64,000 nucleotides of DNA, from positions 25,569,426 through 25,633,425 of the forward strand of contig OZ022256.1 of the NCBI GenBank assembly GCA_963978905.1, written 5' to 3'. Under the pieces are notes generated by a model. The model did no database searches and was not told the DNA's origin. It saw only the letters and a program-made list of their open reading frames with translations. Positions within the stretch are counted from its first letter, which is position 1. Each line of letters starts with the position of its first letter. Of this stretch, positions 1 through 13,400 are shown piece by piece. A program made the position numbers and the translations under genes. Source of the stretch: Trichostrongylus colubriformis (lineage: Eukaryota; Nematoda; Chromadorea; Rhabditida; Trichostrongylidae).

Positions 1-454
1 GGGGGGGGGGGGTGAAAGTGGGCGAGACAAAATTACCTTTTTTTGGCAAAAAAAATTTAAAAAATTTTTTACATTTTTTTGGCAAAAAAAATTAAAAAAT
101 TTTTTTACCACAATTGAAAAAATGACTCGCCGAAAAATTCTCGAGCTTGGATAAAAACTGCTGTCCCATCCACCTTATAGCCCTGATCTTGCTCCATCGG
201 ATTATCACCTTTTCCTTTCCCTGTCTAACGCCATTCAAAGAAAAATCTTATCATAATTTTTGTATTGAAAATGAGGTTGACCGTTGATATGTTTATTTTG
301 TCGAAAAGGGTTATCCGGGAGATGGAAGACAATAATACCTATAGATGCGTGTGGAATTATACTACATGTGTATGTACAGATGAGATTGCTGGAAAGCAGT
401 TTGGAGGGGAAAAGCAGTATTTAAAAATCCGCAATTACTTAGTTGCCAACCTAA
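1..454 (+). mobile_element. mariner transposon fragment, 3' part
   Basis: The stretch at about 165-240 reads [16 protein letters not shown] in one frame, the hallmark block around the second catalytic Asp of mariner transposases, and then meets stop codons. The segment closes with an inverted-repeat end (CTTAGTTGCCAACCTAA, ending at 454) followed by TA, the usual mariner target duplication. The transposase N-terminus and left end are missing. Bases 1-45 instead resemble the right end of the 746-bp element at 6386-7131, preceded by a G12 run, so this is a decayed composite. It belongs to a different mariner family from the other six copies here. Confidence 0.8.
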
Positions 455-459
455 TAGAA

Positions 460-1476
460 GGAAAAGGACAATTGCTCTGACACCCATTTATGAACCAAGT
501 CGGCTTACCAAGGGAAGCCGTATATGCGTGTAGGCACTGTGAGTGTGCTCTTATGTGAAATTGGAAATATACAGATTTCTTTCAAGTATCACGTGCTCGT
601 GTGATCTTTCTGATATGTACTGATGTGAAACCGGCCTGGCATTGCACCAATCCCATCTAATCCGCGCGCTCCTCTCTGCTGACAAGGTCAGACCGTCTCA
701 ACATGTTGGTGTATTCAACCCTTCTACTATGCGTGTTATTTGTAGCCCCCCCTTCCCCCCCCCCCCCCTCCCCCATTCCCACGAGAGCTATAATCCAATG
801 AGTCGCTGACTTCTTGTTCACAGTAGACATTACCGGCTCGAGTGTTTCGCGATAAACTGAATCATTTGGTTGCCTCAAGGTGAAAGCAGAAAGAAATCGT
901 ACCATATTTACTTGATCTAAAATGAGGTATGAAAGTTGGGATGGAAATCAACTAGGTGGCATCAAAGAGAAACTGAAAAATGTTTAAAAAAAATGTTGAG
1001 AGAGCCCTCATATCCCCTCGGTTTTGGCTATAGATATGACGTATCACACCATTGAAACGGGCCACGCGGATCTCTTGCGTGACAGTGATACGCAGCAAAT
1101 CTCACGTTCATTTGAAGCGAAGCGCAAGCTATGTATGTAACGTATGGCACTGCTAGGGAGGTCAGTTCGTGCGAAACGCCCTCTTTACCGACGGCAGTAT
1201 GAGAAGGAAACCAAAATTCTGCTCCTCGTACTTGTTGAAGGAGGAAAACAAATAAATATTTAATTAACAGCACTACGTCAAATTGGAATGTATTCAAAGT
1301 GATGTACAAGGAACCCCCATAAAAGCTTCTTTCAGACAAAGTGATAATGAAGCTCCCGATCAAGCTCGCTCCCGCTATCAAGATTCGGCACTAACTGATC
1401 AGGCTATCCAACTTACAATTATCCTGGCACAACTATTAGTTAGACATCTCTACATACTATTCTGTCTAATTTCTTA
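460..1476. other. Region downstream of synaptojanin; no gene seen
   Basis: About 1 kb between the mariner fragment and the synaptojanin stop codon. It should hold the 3' UTR and poly(A) site of synaptojanin. The only marked structure is a C-rich tract at 746-774. I saw no conserved coding block on either strand. Confidence 0.5.
746..774. repeat. poly-C tract
   Basis: Nearly pure C run with two interruptions. Similar long C or G runs occur at 27725-27738, 32036-32055, 33137-33156 and 58172-58189. They are direct sequence observations; no function is assigned. Confidence 0.9.
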
Positions 1477-4400
1477 TTACACATTGTAGCCCTTGGGCCG
1501 TGGAGGAACAACGGGAATCTGAGGACGATTCGGCAAGGCAGGAGGCGGTGCAGGAGCTTGCCGCACAGCGTTTTTCATCGGCTCAGTGTTCGCAGATTGA
1601 AGTGGTTGCACCGTGGTTCTGAAAAGGATATAAAGGGCATCAAATTTTCACAACCAAATTATAATCGCTCACCTTGGAATAAAGTCATCAGTGCCAGCCA
1701 TTCCGCTGTCTGCAGCTGTTTTTTCGGTAAGAACATCATCTTCATTATCTAAAACTGAAATTGATCAGTTGATCCATAGCTTGTGCTCATGCCTACGAAT
1801 TAAGTGGAAGGTGTGGCGCAGAAGGAGTCGATGCGGCGACGCGACACCACTAGGCTACATCTTCAAGCGACTGTCGGCACTGGGATCATCGGTAGAGAAA
1901 TTGCAAAACTGCTGCCTTTAGTCGATGAAGCGACTGCTACTACTATTTGAAACTCTTTCGTGTTTCCATTTTGCGATTTGAAATGCTGAGTATTTTTTGA
2001 CTTTAGAATGGTATCTGTGTATTTATTAGGTTCATAAATCATAATCATAAATCGGACATAATAAATCGGTCATAATAAATCGGACAAATGGTAGTGATGA
2101 TTTCTAGAGATCATAACTCAGTAACGAATTAACGAAAATGGACGCGCGAGGTACCGTTGGAATGAGTATGAAAAGCTCTTCAAAGTACCGCAAAATAATC
2201 ACTCCAAAGTAAATTCATTCCGCCACAATGCCGCACGATTTCTAGCGGTCAGAGACCACATCCGCAACGTCATACTATTTATATCGCTATCTGGCCAGGA
2301 ACCCGCGGATATCGGCAGACGTCTGATAGAAGTTCACAAGGAGCATGCCCCCGGCAGAAGTACACTGTAGTTGTAGCATTCGAAGTTTGCGTCAGGCGAC
2401 TATTCCATCGAAGACGAAAACCGCGGTTGGTGGAGCGTACACGGCGTAGAGTACTGGGAGCTGCTCGATGAAGGTACCACAGTATCCGCCGACGTCTACG
2501 TTCGTCAATTACGAGAATTGAAGGCCAATGTCCAAAGTTCGCTACGGCGGCGGTCACATGTCTACTTCCAGCACGACAACGTGTCTACTTCCACAGACCG
2601 CACTTCGCAACATCGACCAAGGCCGAGCTGCTGTCGTACAGTTGGACCGTACTTCTATACCCACCGTACACCCCAGACCTGGCCCCTTCAGATTTCCACC
2701 TTTTCTCCCACAGCCAACGCCACCTGGACGGCCAAGACTTCAAAACTCGCGACGAGGTCAAGGCGGCACTCGGCAACTTCTTCGAGCTCCAGCTTCCGGC
2801 CTTCTGGAGCAAGGGCATCCATGATCTGCTTATACCGTTGCAGAAGGTCATCGATAAAGATGGAGTATATTTCAAGTGAATCCCTGTTGTCGTAAAAAAG
2901 TTGTACGACAATGATTAAAATTGGTCAATTTGTCCGATTTATTATGAATCAACCTAATATTAAAGGCAACTCACAGGGAAGGCAGACATACATAGATGTG
3001 ACTGTTCGCCAGGATTTCCCTGGCAGTTTCCAATTTGATACAGAAATATGGCCGGATAGCAAACTAATTCCTCAGTACACCCAAAACGAAAATGTCCGCA
3101 AAGTAGAGAAAGGGTCAAATTTCAAGGGTTGACCAACCCCTTCGTGACGCGCCACACATAACACTTACAATCGCAATGACATCTAGATATGTTTGGACCT
3201 ATAGTCAGGTGTGAGGCGCGGTTCTCGGATAATTCATTCTCGCAACAGACTAGCGGACAGCAGAAGAATAGAGGTGATGGTAAGCACGAATATTCGCAAA
3301 TTGAGTATGCAAGTGATAGCGGCGCTATACTCCCAAATTGAAAGAGGAACACATTCGCCATCTTCAGGTGTCTGCCATATGCTTAACAAGAAACAAACCG
3401 TCAAATTCGAATTCGGCTCCATTCGTTATGGTTAAATCGCACTCATGAAGGGAAACTGTGTCACTGGACTGAATGGACGACGCGTATTTCGTCAATTTGG
3501 GCTGCAAATTCTCAGTCCAGTCAGGAGTCCGCAATCGCACCGATAGGTTGTGACCGTCTGAAATAGGGCATTTTTCCGAAAAAAATATATTGAATTATGC
3601 TGGCATCTGAGATCTCACCGATGTTGATTCCATCCATGCTCAGCGCCGCCAGAGCTGTCTCTCCATTCTCGAGCACTATGTGAAGTTCGTCGTCTTCGAA
3701 TCTTAAAACCAGTCACTTCAAACTGCACAATTCTGAGTTCTTCTCATAGTATAGAGGGTGAAGCCTCAGAATGAAATCAAGCACCGAAGCAGTTTTTAAT
3801 ACAGCTGAATGTGCTACCGCTTTGTTATGAAATTGAGCGCGCTTTGTAGCGCTGACAATAGTAGACGAGTTTATGTGCCACTGAGAGCTGCAAAATGAAA
3901 ATTTCTGGAGCCCTTCAGACAAACACATCGGGCTAGGTGACTTCCTCTATTTTTCAGAGAGTATGGTAGATATGTATACAACACGACGGCAAAATTAAGA
4001 TCTTATACTTCCGCTATAATTTCATCCATTCAATTGTGACAGTAACAGGAGACATCACAATCATCAGAGTCAACCAATCCTCGCGAGACCTTCGTTTTCC
4101 GTTGTATGCATGTTTGCAATTTCTCGCCGACAAAATAAGTGTCTTCCATCCACCTGGATTATCATTTTGATAAATTTAAAATATTTGGTGCAAGTTCTTT
4201 CTGATGGAGCGCCGTTAGTGGCGTAGAAAAGCATCTGTTGGTGATTAAGGGATGACAGACTGCTGAGTTGCACTTTATGTAGCCCACGTATAGTGTACGA
4301 CAGTGGAACATGGGTGACGCAGGATGAGAGCCTCCTGCAGCCAAGGTGCAAAGCCACATATCAAGACAAAACAGGACTTCCTACCGGAAAGCAGTTACCC

Positions 4401-7400
4401 CGGTTAGTTCTCTACAGACACTAGTAGGGGTATGTAATTTTGGACCAATCAAACTGAGAGTAGAGGTGCTATGACTGCGACGCCCGGCAATCCGCACCTT
4501 GAAGGAATCGCCCACGAAAATTCCACGAGTTAATTCCTCTTAAAAACACTGTACTAAATACAATACATGACGAGAAACATGGGAAGAACCGAGAATTTTC
4601 CTTTATCCCAAAGCAGCAATCAAAAAGCCGAAAGAAGAGCAATTTGTACGAATTCCCGCCACATTTCTTGCCACAACATTTGTTTAGTCGCCAGCGGCCA
4701 GATGGCACTTCGATTTCTCGCGCCCAATGTTGATTTGCTTCGCGCTCTGCGTCTCTGACCACGTGGGTGGAGACTCTGTGCTCTACTGTTCTTTAGTGTA
4801 CGAACCCACTCGGACGCCCCACCCAATCGTCCGTCACTTTGAAAAGCTCTATATCAAATGGATTCTTCTACATGCGCACGAAACTTTGCATGCGGCCCTG
4901 AGTAAGCAAATATAACAGAATTAGGTGGGTAACAGAAAAACATGAATTTCCGTGGACTAATCCCTCAACGGTGAACTCCCCGTTCTCCATGCCTATTGCA
5001 ACACCACCACTCGCCGCGCCGTGACGCAGCACGGCAAAGCGATAAGCAGCGCTTTTGTGGTATAGTCAATGAAATTAGCGTTTTGGGGCCATCGGAAAAA
5101 AAAAGGATAAGATGGGTGTGATCTCCGGGAATAGCAATTTCATGTTAGTGTAGTAGATACGTATCTATCGAAAGAGTGTTGAAATCAGCGATATCGCGAA
5201 ACAAGCGTTCTCGTAGAGTGCGCAATAAAGGATGAGATGTGTATAGATTTTCCACAATTTTTTCCATGATCCTCACAGTCCTTCAGTCCAGACACGTCTG
5301 CTCCCTTTTCTTTGATCCATGAAAACAGTAGTTCACGATTCTCTAGTCTCTATCTCCATTTCTCTAAAATTCTAAAATGTGAAAACCGAAAATTCGATAC
5401 GTATCTGATCCTCTTTCGTAGATTCCACGACTCGAGATCTCTGTAAAACGCTAGTTCTACATTTTGATATTTTTAATTTTTGATAACTGCTGTTTATCGC
5501 CGCAGCTCGCGATGCGAAAGTTACTAAAAGGATGCTGAGTTATGGGCAAAAGCTTCGGTGGCGGACGGGACTCGAACCCGCACTTCATCCTTTCCGGGGA
5601 TATGTGCTAATCCATAAAATATCAAAATCAAATCTAAAAATAAATAAAAAATATAAAATAAAAATAAAAATATCAAAATCATCACTAAAGCTTTCAGCTT
5701 CACGGTTCGATGCCGATATTGGCCAACCGGCTCAACACGTTATACGTGTGAGTGCTGATAAGCTATGGTAAATATACCATTTAAAAAGCTGAGTTAAGGT
5801 GAAGGTGGTGTCGGTAGTGTAATGGATTAGCACATATCCCTGGAAAGGATGAAATGCGGGTTCGAGTCCCGTCCGCCACCGAAGCTTTTGCCCACAACTC
5901 AGCATCCTTGTAGTAGCTAGTTCTACAATCCTCTAAATCGATACATAGCTTCATCATCTTCCAACACTACCCAAAACGCTGAATCCACTAATCCTGCCAC
6001 CATGAACACTGCCCAAGGACCACAAGGCGCAAATGTAAACGCGAGTTTCGCCATGTACACCATTTCGAATGTCGCTCGGAGGAGACATCGCTTGTGATTT
6101 GCCTCGTCAAACCTTCCGCTTTTAAATCTCAGTGTCAGATTGCGTACGACAACTATTAGAGAACGTTATCCTCGATTATGAACGGAACCAACTTGCTCAG
6201 ATGGATGTTTGCTGGGATCTCTTTCAGCTTCGAGACAATCTTCGGGAAAAGCGCCATAGGAAACCGCGACGAGCCATCAATCGAGCAAATGATTGTGCTG
6301 TCCGGAGGCCCAAGGCTTCTAAAGATGTGCATTATAAGTGAACCAAGCTGCAAGTTATATCTACGTGTTCGATCAAACACATCTACAGGGGGTGCCAAAA
6401 AAAGAAGTAATTTTGCCCACGGCTCACATCTGCCGATTATACAAAACATAGGGAAAAGAAAGAAATGAAAGTATTGGGGCAAAGTATTCCCGAAATGTTC
6501 CTCTAAAAGCAGGAACAAGCTGTGGCTCCCTACGTTCACCTTTATAAAAATATGGAGCTTTCATTCGGCGCAGTCGGGCTTTGGAGTACCTACAGTATCA
6601 AGGTCCGCTTAAAACAGTGAAGCCAGGCTCCGTGGTACGTCTTTTGTGAGAAGCTTCCTGAGGATTGGCCCTTCGGTTCATGGAAGTCACAGAGCCCCTG
6701 CTGCTTGGACAAGGCTGCTATGATCCGAAGCATCATTTTCATGCCTCAAGTCCGCCTCCGGAGGGGTTTCAGTGGTAAGGGCACGTATTGGTCTTGGAAA
6801 CGAAGGGCGCTGGGAACCCGGAAAAAACGGAATGTTAAAGAACACCATCCAGTATGAATCCCCTTAGGAACCCAGAGTGAACGGACCTCAGCAAGGTTGT
6901 GAACGAGGGCGACGAAATTTCGGATTTTGCCCAGTTGAGGTGACACATCTTGTTCACTCTTTCCTCGCGCCCGTTCCTGCTCGTGCAGAAGCCTGCCACG
7001 GAGTATGGTGATAGAGTGAAGTCTGCTCTTGAATCTGGGGATGAAAATACCTCAACAGAATTTGCTGTAGTTCGACTAAAGTGGGGTGAAAGTGAAGGAG
7101 ACAAAATTACTTCTTTTTTTGGCACCCCCTGTATATGAGAACAACAATTTCGAAATCCAGGACCAAATTGCGACGAAGAGAAATTTGACATCGAACTTAC
7201 GCTACAATATCTTCAACAAGTTGCAAACATTTGGCTTGATCCACGCGATAAACATCCAGCGAGAAAACAGCCCCAACAGGTCGATGATCGGATGTTTTCA
7301 GTTCTGAGCGGAAATACCTGAATCGAACTTCAGTTTTCCTTTAAGTGAATTCAATACAAAGGAAGTATTCTCTTACCGTATCAGTTTCAGGTTTCTGGGT

Positions 7401-10400
7401 TCTGGCCATTCCCTCCACAGCACTCGGTCCGTCCATGCAGGGGCACGACACTTCTCACTTGTGTCGTAATCGTCAGAGAATGTGTCGTACTTGTAAGTTG
7501 GAGGGAATAGAAGCTTCCCTTCTTGGAAGTTGTGGAACACCTAAGCCAAAAGACAATGACAGAAAAAGTAGAGGAATTCCGCAAAACAAGCCCACTTCAT
7601 TTAATCCGCTAATGGTATCTAGAAACTATGGGTTGTCCTTTTCAGGGAAATTTCGGGAAATCAAGCATCAGAACTCGAAGCCTACAGATATGGTACGACC
7701 ACCAAGTTTTAGCTGCACCAGTTGTCACGCAATGAATTCCGACGTCTGCTGTACTTCTTTTGAAGAGACCGGGCAATTCAAGTAGGTTGTGGAATAAATG
7801 CGTGATATGAAAGCTGAGGTGGTCAGTAGTGTAACAGTAGAGAAAGAAGGAATCGAACAGTCAAAATCCCAAAAAAAGCAATCTCTCATTTCCACTCCTT
7901 TCCTGCCGCCTCCTCTGCATCACTAGCCGGTAGGAGCAGAAGCAGACGGGTGAGAGGCTGAGTCAGCCAGCCACGAACATAACTCCACCATTGCCGAAAC
8001 ACGCTCAACGAATGGCGATGTTGCGGGATTGCGATGACGACTCTAAGGTGCGCTTCTTCAATGGGAGTTTCGTTACTGATCATGACTTCTGAATTGGGGA
8101 GTGCGTTCAGAATATGTTACGCAGTTCCCATTCTCCTTACCCCTGGCGGTAGCTCAGAAATTCAGATAACAGCAATTCTTCGAGTTATGCTCACAATGCC
8201 CCTTGCCCTGAGCCTGGTGCCTCAATTTGCTTGTTGAACTCACCATGCCCTGAGCTTTTTGCTGTAATAATTGGTCATACGGCCACAATCTCTCCAAGTC
8301 CTCGCAATGGACGGCTTTTTTCACATCATCCCCGGTTAGGTTTATCCTGCAAATAGAACAATTGATTCATCGAGAACGCTGAGTATCTAACGTTTATAGG
8401 TAAGCATGCTAGTGGTCGGTTCCATATTCGGGCTAATTTTCGTAATGGAAACTTCGGTCAATGTGCAGGAAAGGTAGCAGCGGAGACTAGCCTCATTCCA
8501 GAGAGAGGCAGGTGAATTCCTTGATACGTAGGCGCCCTCCCACAACCAATTACTCTTTCCATGCCAGCCCCTTCCACTCTCTAGCCGAGGTCTTTCATTT
8601 ACACTGACCCAAAAACTCTTGTCAGGAATACCTCGTCAAAATAGTTCCATTGAACGGGTAGTGACTACGAATGTCTTTTCTTGGCACATGTAGCCAAGCT
8701 TGCAGATAAATTACTCATGTAAAGCTAAATATGAATTTTCCAGAGTCCTTTACTGACTCTTGTCTAAACCATCGCTTCCTTATAAAAGCAGCAAGTCATC
8801 GCAACGAGTAGTCAGATACCTGTAGTTGAAATCTCCGAACCAGAATACAATATCATGCGAATCGATTTCTCTCCCATGAGGGAACTTGATTCTCCGAAAA
8901 GCGGAGGTATAATCCTCATTACGATCCCTTACCTGAATAAAAGCTCAATTTACAAAAAGTGCTAATAACGCTTACTATATACCACTGAATGGTATTCAAA
9001 AAGTCGGCCACAGCATCAACGCTGTTGTGCTATACGAAAAACTGCATATTCGGAAAGAAGTGAAATCACTGCTTCATTTGAGAGCACCAGAATCTACTAC
9101 ACAGCTATAGAGCAGAAACCTAATGGACAGAACAAATAGATCCCGAGTTTTCTCTGTTGAAAGATCTTTGCCACGGAAAACCCCCACTGCGTGAACTGAC
9201 ATGTGAAAGGGATATGCCCATTACTAGCCGACACTAACCTCGTTTTGACCAGCAGCAAAATGCGAACAAACAAAACAAATACTCGTAGAATGTACAACCA
9301 TTCGGAAAGCCACGGAGCCCTATAAAGAAGGTTTTAGATAGAAAAACATTTGTTTAAAGCATTTTCCATTTTCCACAAAGTCAGACAATGTGTGCTTCAG
9401 TACCAGTGTTCTCAACGTAGCGCTGACTATGTGACTCAATCCAAATTCCCCTCCGTATGTCCCACTTTCCTATATCAAATGTGAGTCAGGAGGCTCTGCT
9501 CACTGCCAGCGGATAGTGGCTTAAACGCGCAGCGCAACTTGAAGACTGTATATGCGATCTTTGGGCTCACACTTAATATGTTGGTAGTTCAGGAGACAGT
9601 GTGGCACAATTAGCGGTGAAAATGCACTCTAGGTTCCTTATCGAGACACTACGCTGTCCGGTAAACTCCCTCTGTGTTGGGCTGTCCGCATGAGGGTGGA
9701 GTTACATCTCTGCACCGATCGGTGATGTGGGTGAGGCTGGGGATGGAGGATGATTCTTCAGGACAGTCAACTATCCACTGGACCATGCGAATCAGATCAT
9801 CGAGCACGAACACGACATGTTCTTTACTGATCCCGTTATATTTTTTATTATATTATACTATACTTTATTCTTCTATTATTCTATTGAGTTTCTGTATCTA
9901 CAAGGACACTGGCCCACATGCGTCTTCGGCATTGTCGTAGAATCAGCCGCCATTATTGCGTTAATTCAAATGAGTTCTAAGCAAGCAAACCTTATTGCCC
10001 GTAGCTCCGCCCATACCCGTTTTCACCGAGGATACAGCAAAATCTTTGATAAATGGCACCAGTTGCGGCCGCACGAAAATAAATAGGCAGACACCGACCT
10101 GGAGAAAAGTTCATTCTAAAATTCTGCGCATCAGAGCTGCACCGTTTGTAATTACCAGCTGTTCAACGACTAGAAGAATATAAGAACCATGTCCTTGTAG
10201 GACCCTCCGGATTCCTTCGGCCCATAATCGCTGATTTGTTGTGCTGAAAACTACTGATCTATTGCTAGAATTGTAGTGTGAGAAAGATCACCGGAAAGTG
10301 AAAAATGTGTCATGCACCTGTGGGTAGTTAACAGTACAGTACCATCTCACCCTACAAAAGTCGGGGCACGGCTCAATATGGACTTACAATAGCGGTCAAA

Positions 10401-13400
10401 AATATATGCGGTTTTGGATTCTGACCGTAACTTTGGTCGACGTTTATATTTCTCATTCACTTCTTTGCATTTTGAAGGCATTAATGGTACTCACAACTGA
10501 AGAGTCTGAAAATGATCAAACTTTTCAAAAAATCCAATCAGTATTAAAGAGCTTATAACTTAGTGAAAAGAGCACGCATGCAGAAAGTGACTCGGAATAA
10601 AGATTTGTTACACGTCATTTGGAATCATGACAGCACTTTGCAGCACAGGGACGTCGTCGGTCATTTTGAGAGTTTTAAGTTAAATAAATTTCGCCCTCCA
10701 TCCTGCACCCCTCTCTGGTATATGCTTTGCTTCATTGTGTACCAATTGCCTTCAAAACACAATTGATTAATGTAAACATCGACCAAAGTTATGGTCAGAA
10801 TCCAAAACCGCATCCACTTTTGACCGCTACATACGCAAGAATAGATGTGAGACAGCACCCTCGAATCGCATCAGGTCACGCAGTAGGGTGGCTACGCTCT
10901 GCGGACACAACCAGTTCACAACGGAGGGTGCGCGGTGACGCAATTCGCGTGGTCCGGGACCCGGTTTCAGAGTCTTGTCGCACACACGATATTTCAGACA
11001 TTGTTTACATAGAGGTGAGGCTTCTTAACGGGATCTCTAGGGAATCTTAGAACTTTCTTAGGAAGGGTAATTTTCTGCCCATAAGAGCAGGGTCACAGGT
11101 GTCCCATTTACACGATCAGATGACTTCGACTGTTTAATAATGCTGCACAGAGAGAAGAGAACAAAATATTAAACTTTCAGATTTAGCGTCAGGATCGGGG
11201 AGGTGAAAAGTGCGCGGAGTTAACAAACTCCACAGAAAACCAAAATATTTAGTAATGACATTACCTGGCTTTAACGAGATTAGAGGCATTGAGATCAACC
11301 AGTTCTTCTAGTCCTATCGCAATGATTTCTGGAGCTTCGTCCACGCTATCAACAGACACTATAAATAAAACTGATCGTATGTATCTTTCGGAACTGATTG
11401 AAAGACACATTCAACGTTCGTCAGAAGCATGACATCCTGGTTCGCAACTGATGGCGCCTGCTTGAGAACATCTTTGTCACAGTCCGACGTGCAATGGAAT
11501 GGAGCGACATGCCCCCAATGTTCTCCGACCAACGAAGACCGAGGTCGTACCTTTTTCGGGCATGCCAGAGTATAACGTGTGTAATAATCGCAGGGGATCT
11601 AGCACTTTCGATTAAGCCAAATCAAATGAGTTCGAAATTGCGTGAAAACATGGCCAACTGAAAACACAGGGTCAAACGTCGCATCGACAACAATGTCCAA
11701 ATCATCACCCATGATGACGCGTGAACAGTGTCACAGTAGCAGTTTTAGGAGTGTGAATATGGCCAGGTGTGAGATATGACTGCCCTTAGACACCATTTAA
11801 GATGCATCCGTCTGATATTTCCTGTAAAAGCACTGCGAAATCACCCGCCGCCACACTGTCTTTCTCGCCCCTCATACTAGAATCATCTTTTTTTTCTATC
11901 AATCCAAACATTTCCAGCCGCTTAATGCCGCCAAGCGCTCTTCATTAGGTCTTACTGCGAACTCCAAGTGACGACCGCCTTGCCTGATAATAAACCGATA
12001 AAAGCACTGAGCAAGCAGGAATTAGCAAGCAAATATTAGTAAGACACGGCAAGTGAAGAAAAAAGAAGTCCTGGAGCTTTCAAACACTTACCAAGCATTC
12101 CATTTGGGAAAATCCAATCGGCCATATTTGACTGATTGCGAAATGCAATGTTATGCATGTTTTTGCCACCGTTCACATTCCATGTACCTAGAACATCAGT
12201 TCACATGATCTCTATGAAAGGTTCAAACCACTCATACATACCTACGAATATTTTAATGCGGTTGAGCGTCGTCATTTCCGAAGCACGACTAACCACCTGC
12301 TCGACGGCTTCATCGCATTCTGTAACCTATGCGAGTGTGTTTCTTATTTCCGATTACGCCCGAATTGTAACTAAGCCGGCATATAAGCCAACGAAAGAAA
12401 AATTCGAAACCAGATAAGTGCAAAGAAGAGAAATGAACAGCAGCATCACGTACCGTAAAAGTAGTAGTCATCTGAAAATAAAAAATAAGCAAGTATTACA
12501 TTATGGTATTTCTTGATTATGATAGCTGCTGATTTTCGCCGCAGCCCGCGATGCTTAAGTTGTTATAAGTATGTTGAGTTATGGGCAAAAGTTTCGGTCT
12601 CGGCCGGGACTCGAACCCGCACTCCATGCTTTTCATCCATCCGAGACCGAAGCTTTTGCCGATCACTCAGCATACTTGTAATAACATTATGGATTATTGG
12701 TTTGACGAAGATACATTATTTTCTTTCAGCGCTCTTCCATTTCAATAATCGGCGTTTGCAAAAATGATGGGTGAATTTTCGAGGAATCCAGGCCAGGGTT
12801 ACTTGAAATGTCTAGAGGGTTCAGTACACTACGTCTCGCGTATATCGATCCGCAGGATGTGGCATAAATACGATAACAAAGTAATTCTGATGCAGAAGCA
12901 ACAATTCCAAACGAAACACAGTGAAACTTCACGGATTGTGCTTCCTTCCATTTTGGGAGTACATTAAAGGAAAAACTCGTAATCTTTTGTATGGCCGCCT
13001 TTGGTAGGAAACAGCTTGAAGCCGCCTCATCTCAGTAGTGGCACGCACGTCCACTTTAGGAATTTCTAGTCGTCCTTTCTGCACTGATTCCTTCACAGTA
13101 TGTGTTATGGTGGATTTTGAAGCGCACGATTCCTCTTTTAGAATGGAACACATGAAGAAGTTAGAAAAATTGTGATTGGAAAATCCGCCCGTCACTAAAA
13201 TCCAGGGTCGTGCTTTTTGGTTACTGGCTTTAAACTATTCTTGAGTCTTTTTCCCTTGGGAGCTGAATGAAGCTTGCTAGAGCGGTCTGGGCAGATTTCT
13301 TTGAAACCACAACCGCATCCGTTCAAAATACCCATGATGCGGTTTTTCTTATTTACATCTGTGCTTTTTGATCAACCAGTTGGCTCGCGCACACTTCTGC

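Larger units (their letters stand above)
5480..5919. mobile_element. palindromic MITE with tRNA-like core, copy 1
   Basis: Two long arms in inverted orientation. The left arm (about 5518-5617) reads GGATGCTGAGTTATGGGCAA and then the reverse complement of a tRNA-like sequence. The right arm (about 5804-5919) carries the same tRNA-like sequence forward and ends CAACTCAGCATCC. The spacer is A-rich. Sequence just outside the left arm (GCCGCAGCTCGCGATG) is shared with the copy at 12.5 kb, so the element may start near 5480. It sits in the intron between synaptojanin exons 23 and 24. Confidence 0.75.

Noticed and set aside
2518..2895. 125-residue plus-strand open frame (and the matching one at 30991-31368)
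   Set aside because: It is mostly an out-of-frame reading of the mariner transposase; the Ser/Arg-rich sequence is not a real protein.
6156..6192. Extension of synaptojanin exon 23 into [11 protein letters not shown] and a stop
   Set aside because: An earlier donor at 6192 (AA before GTTGGT) gives the phase needed for the next exon ([13 protein letters not shown] at 3701) and better family alignment.
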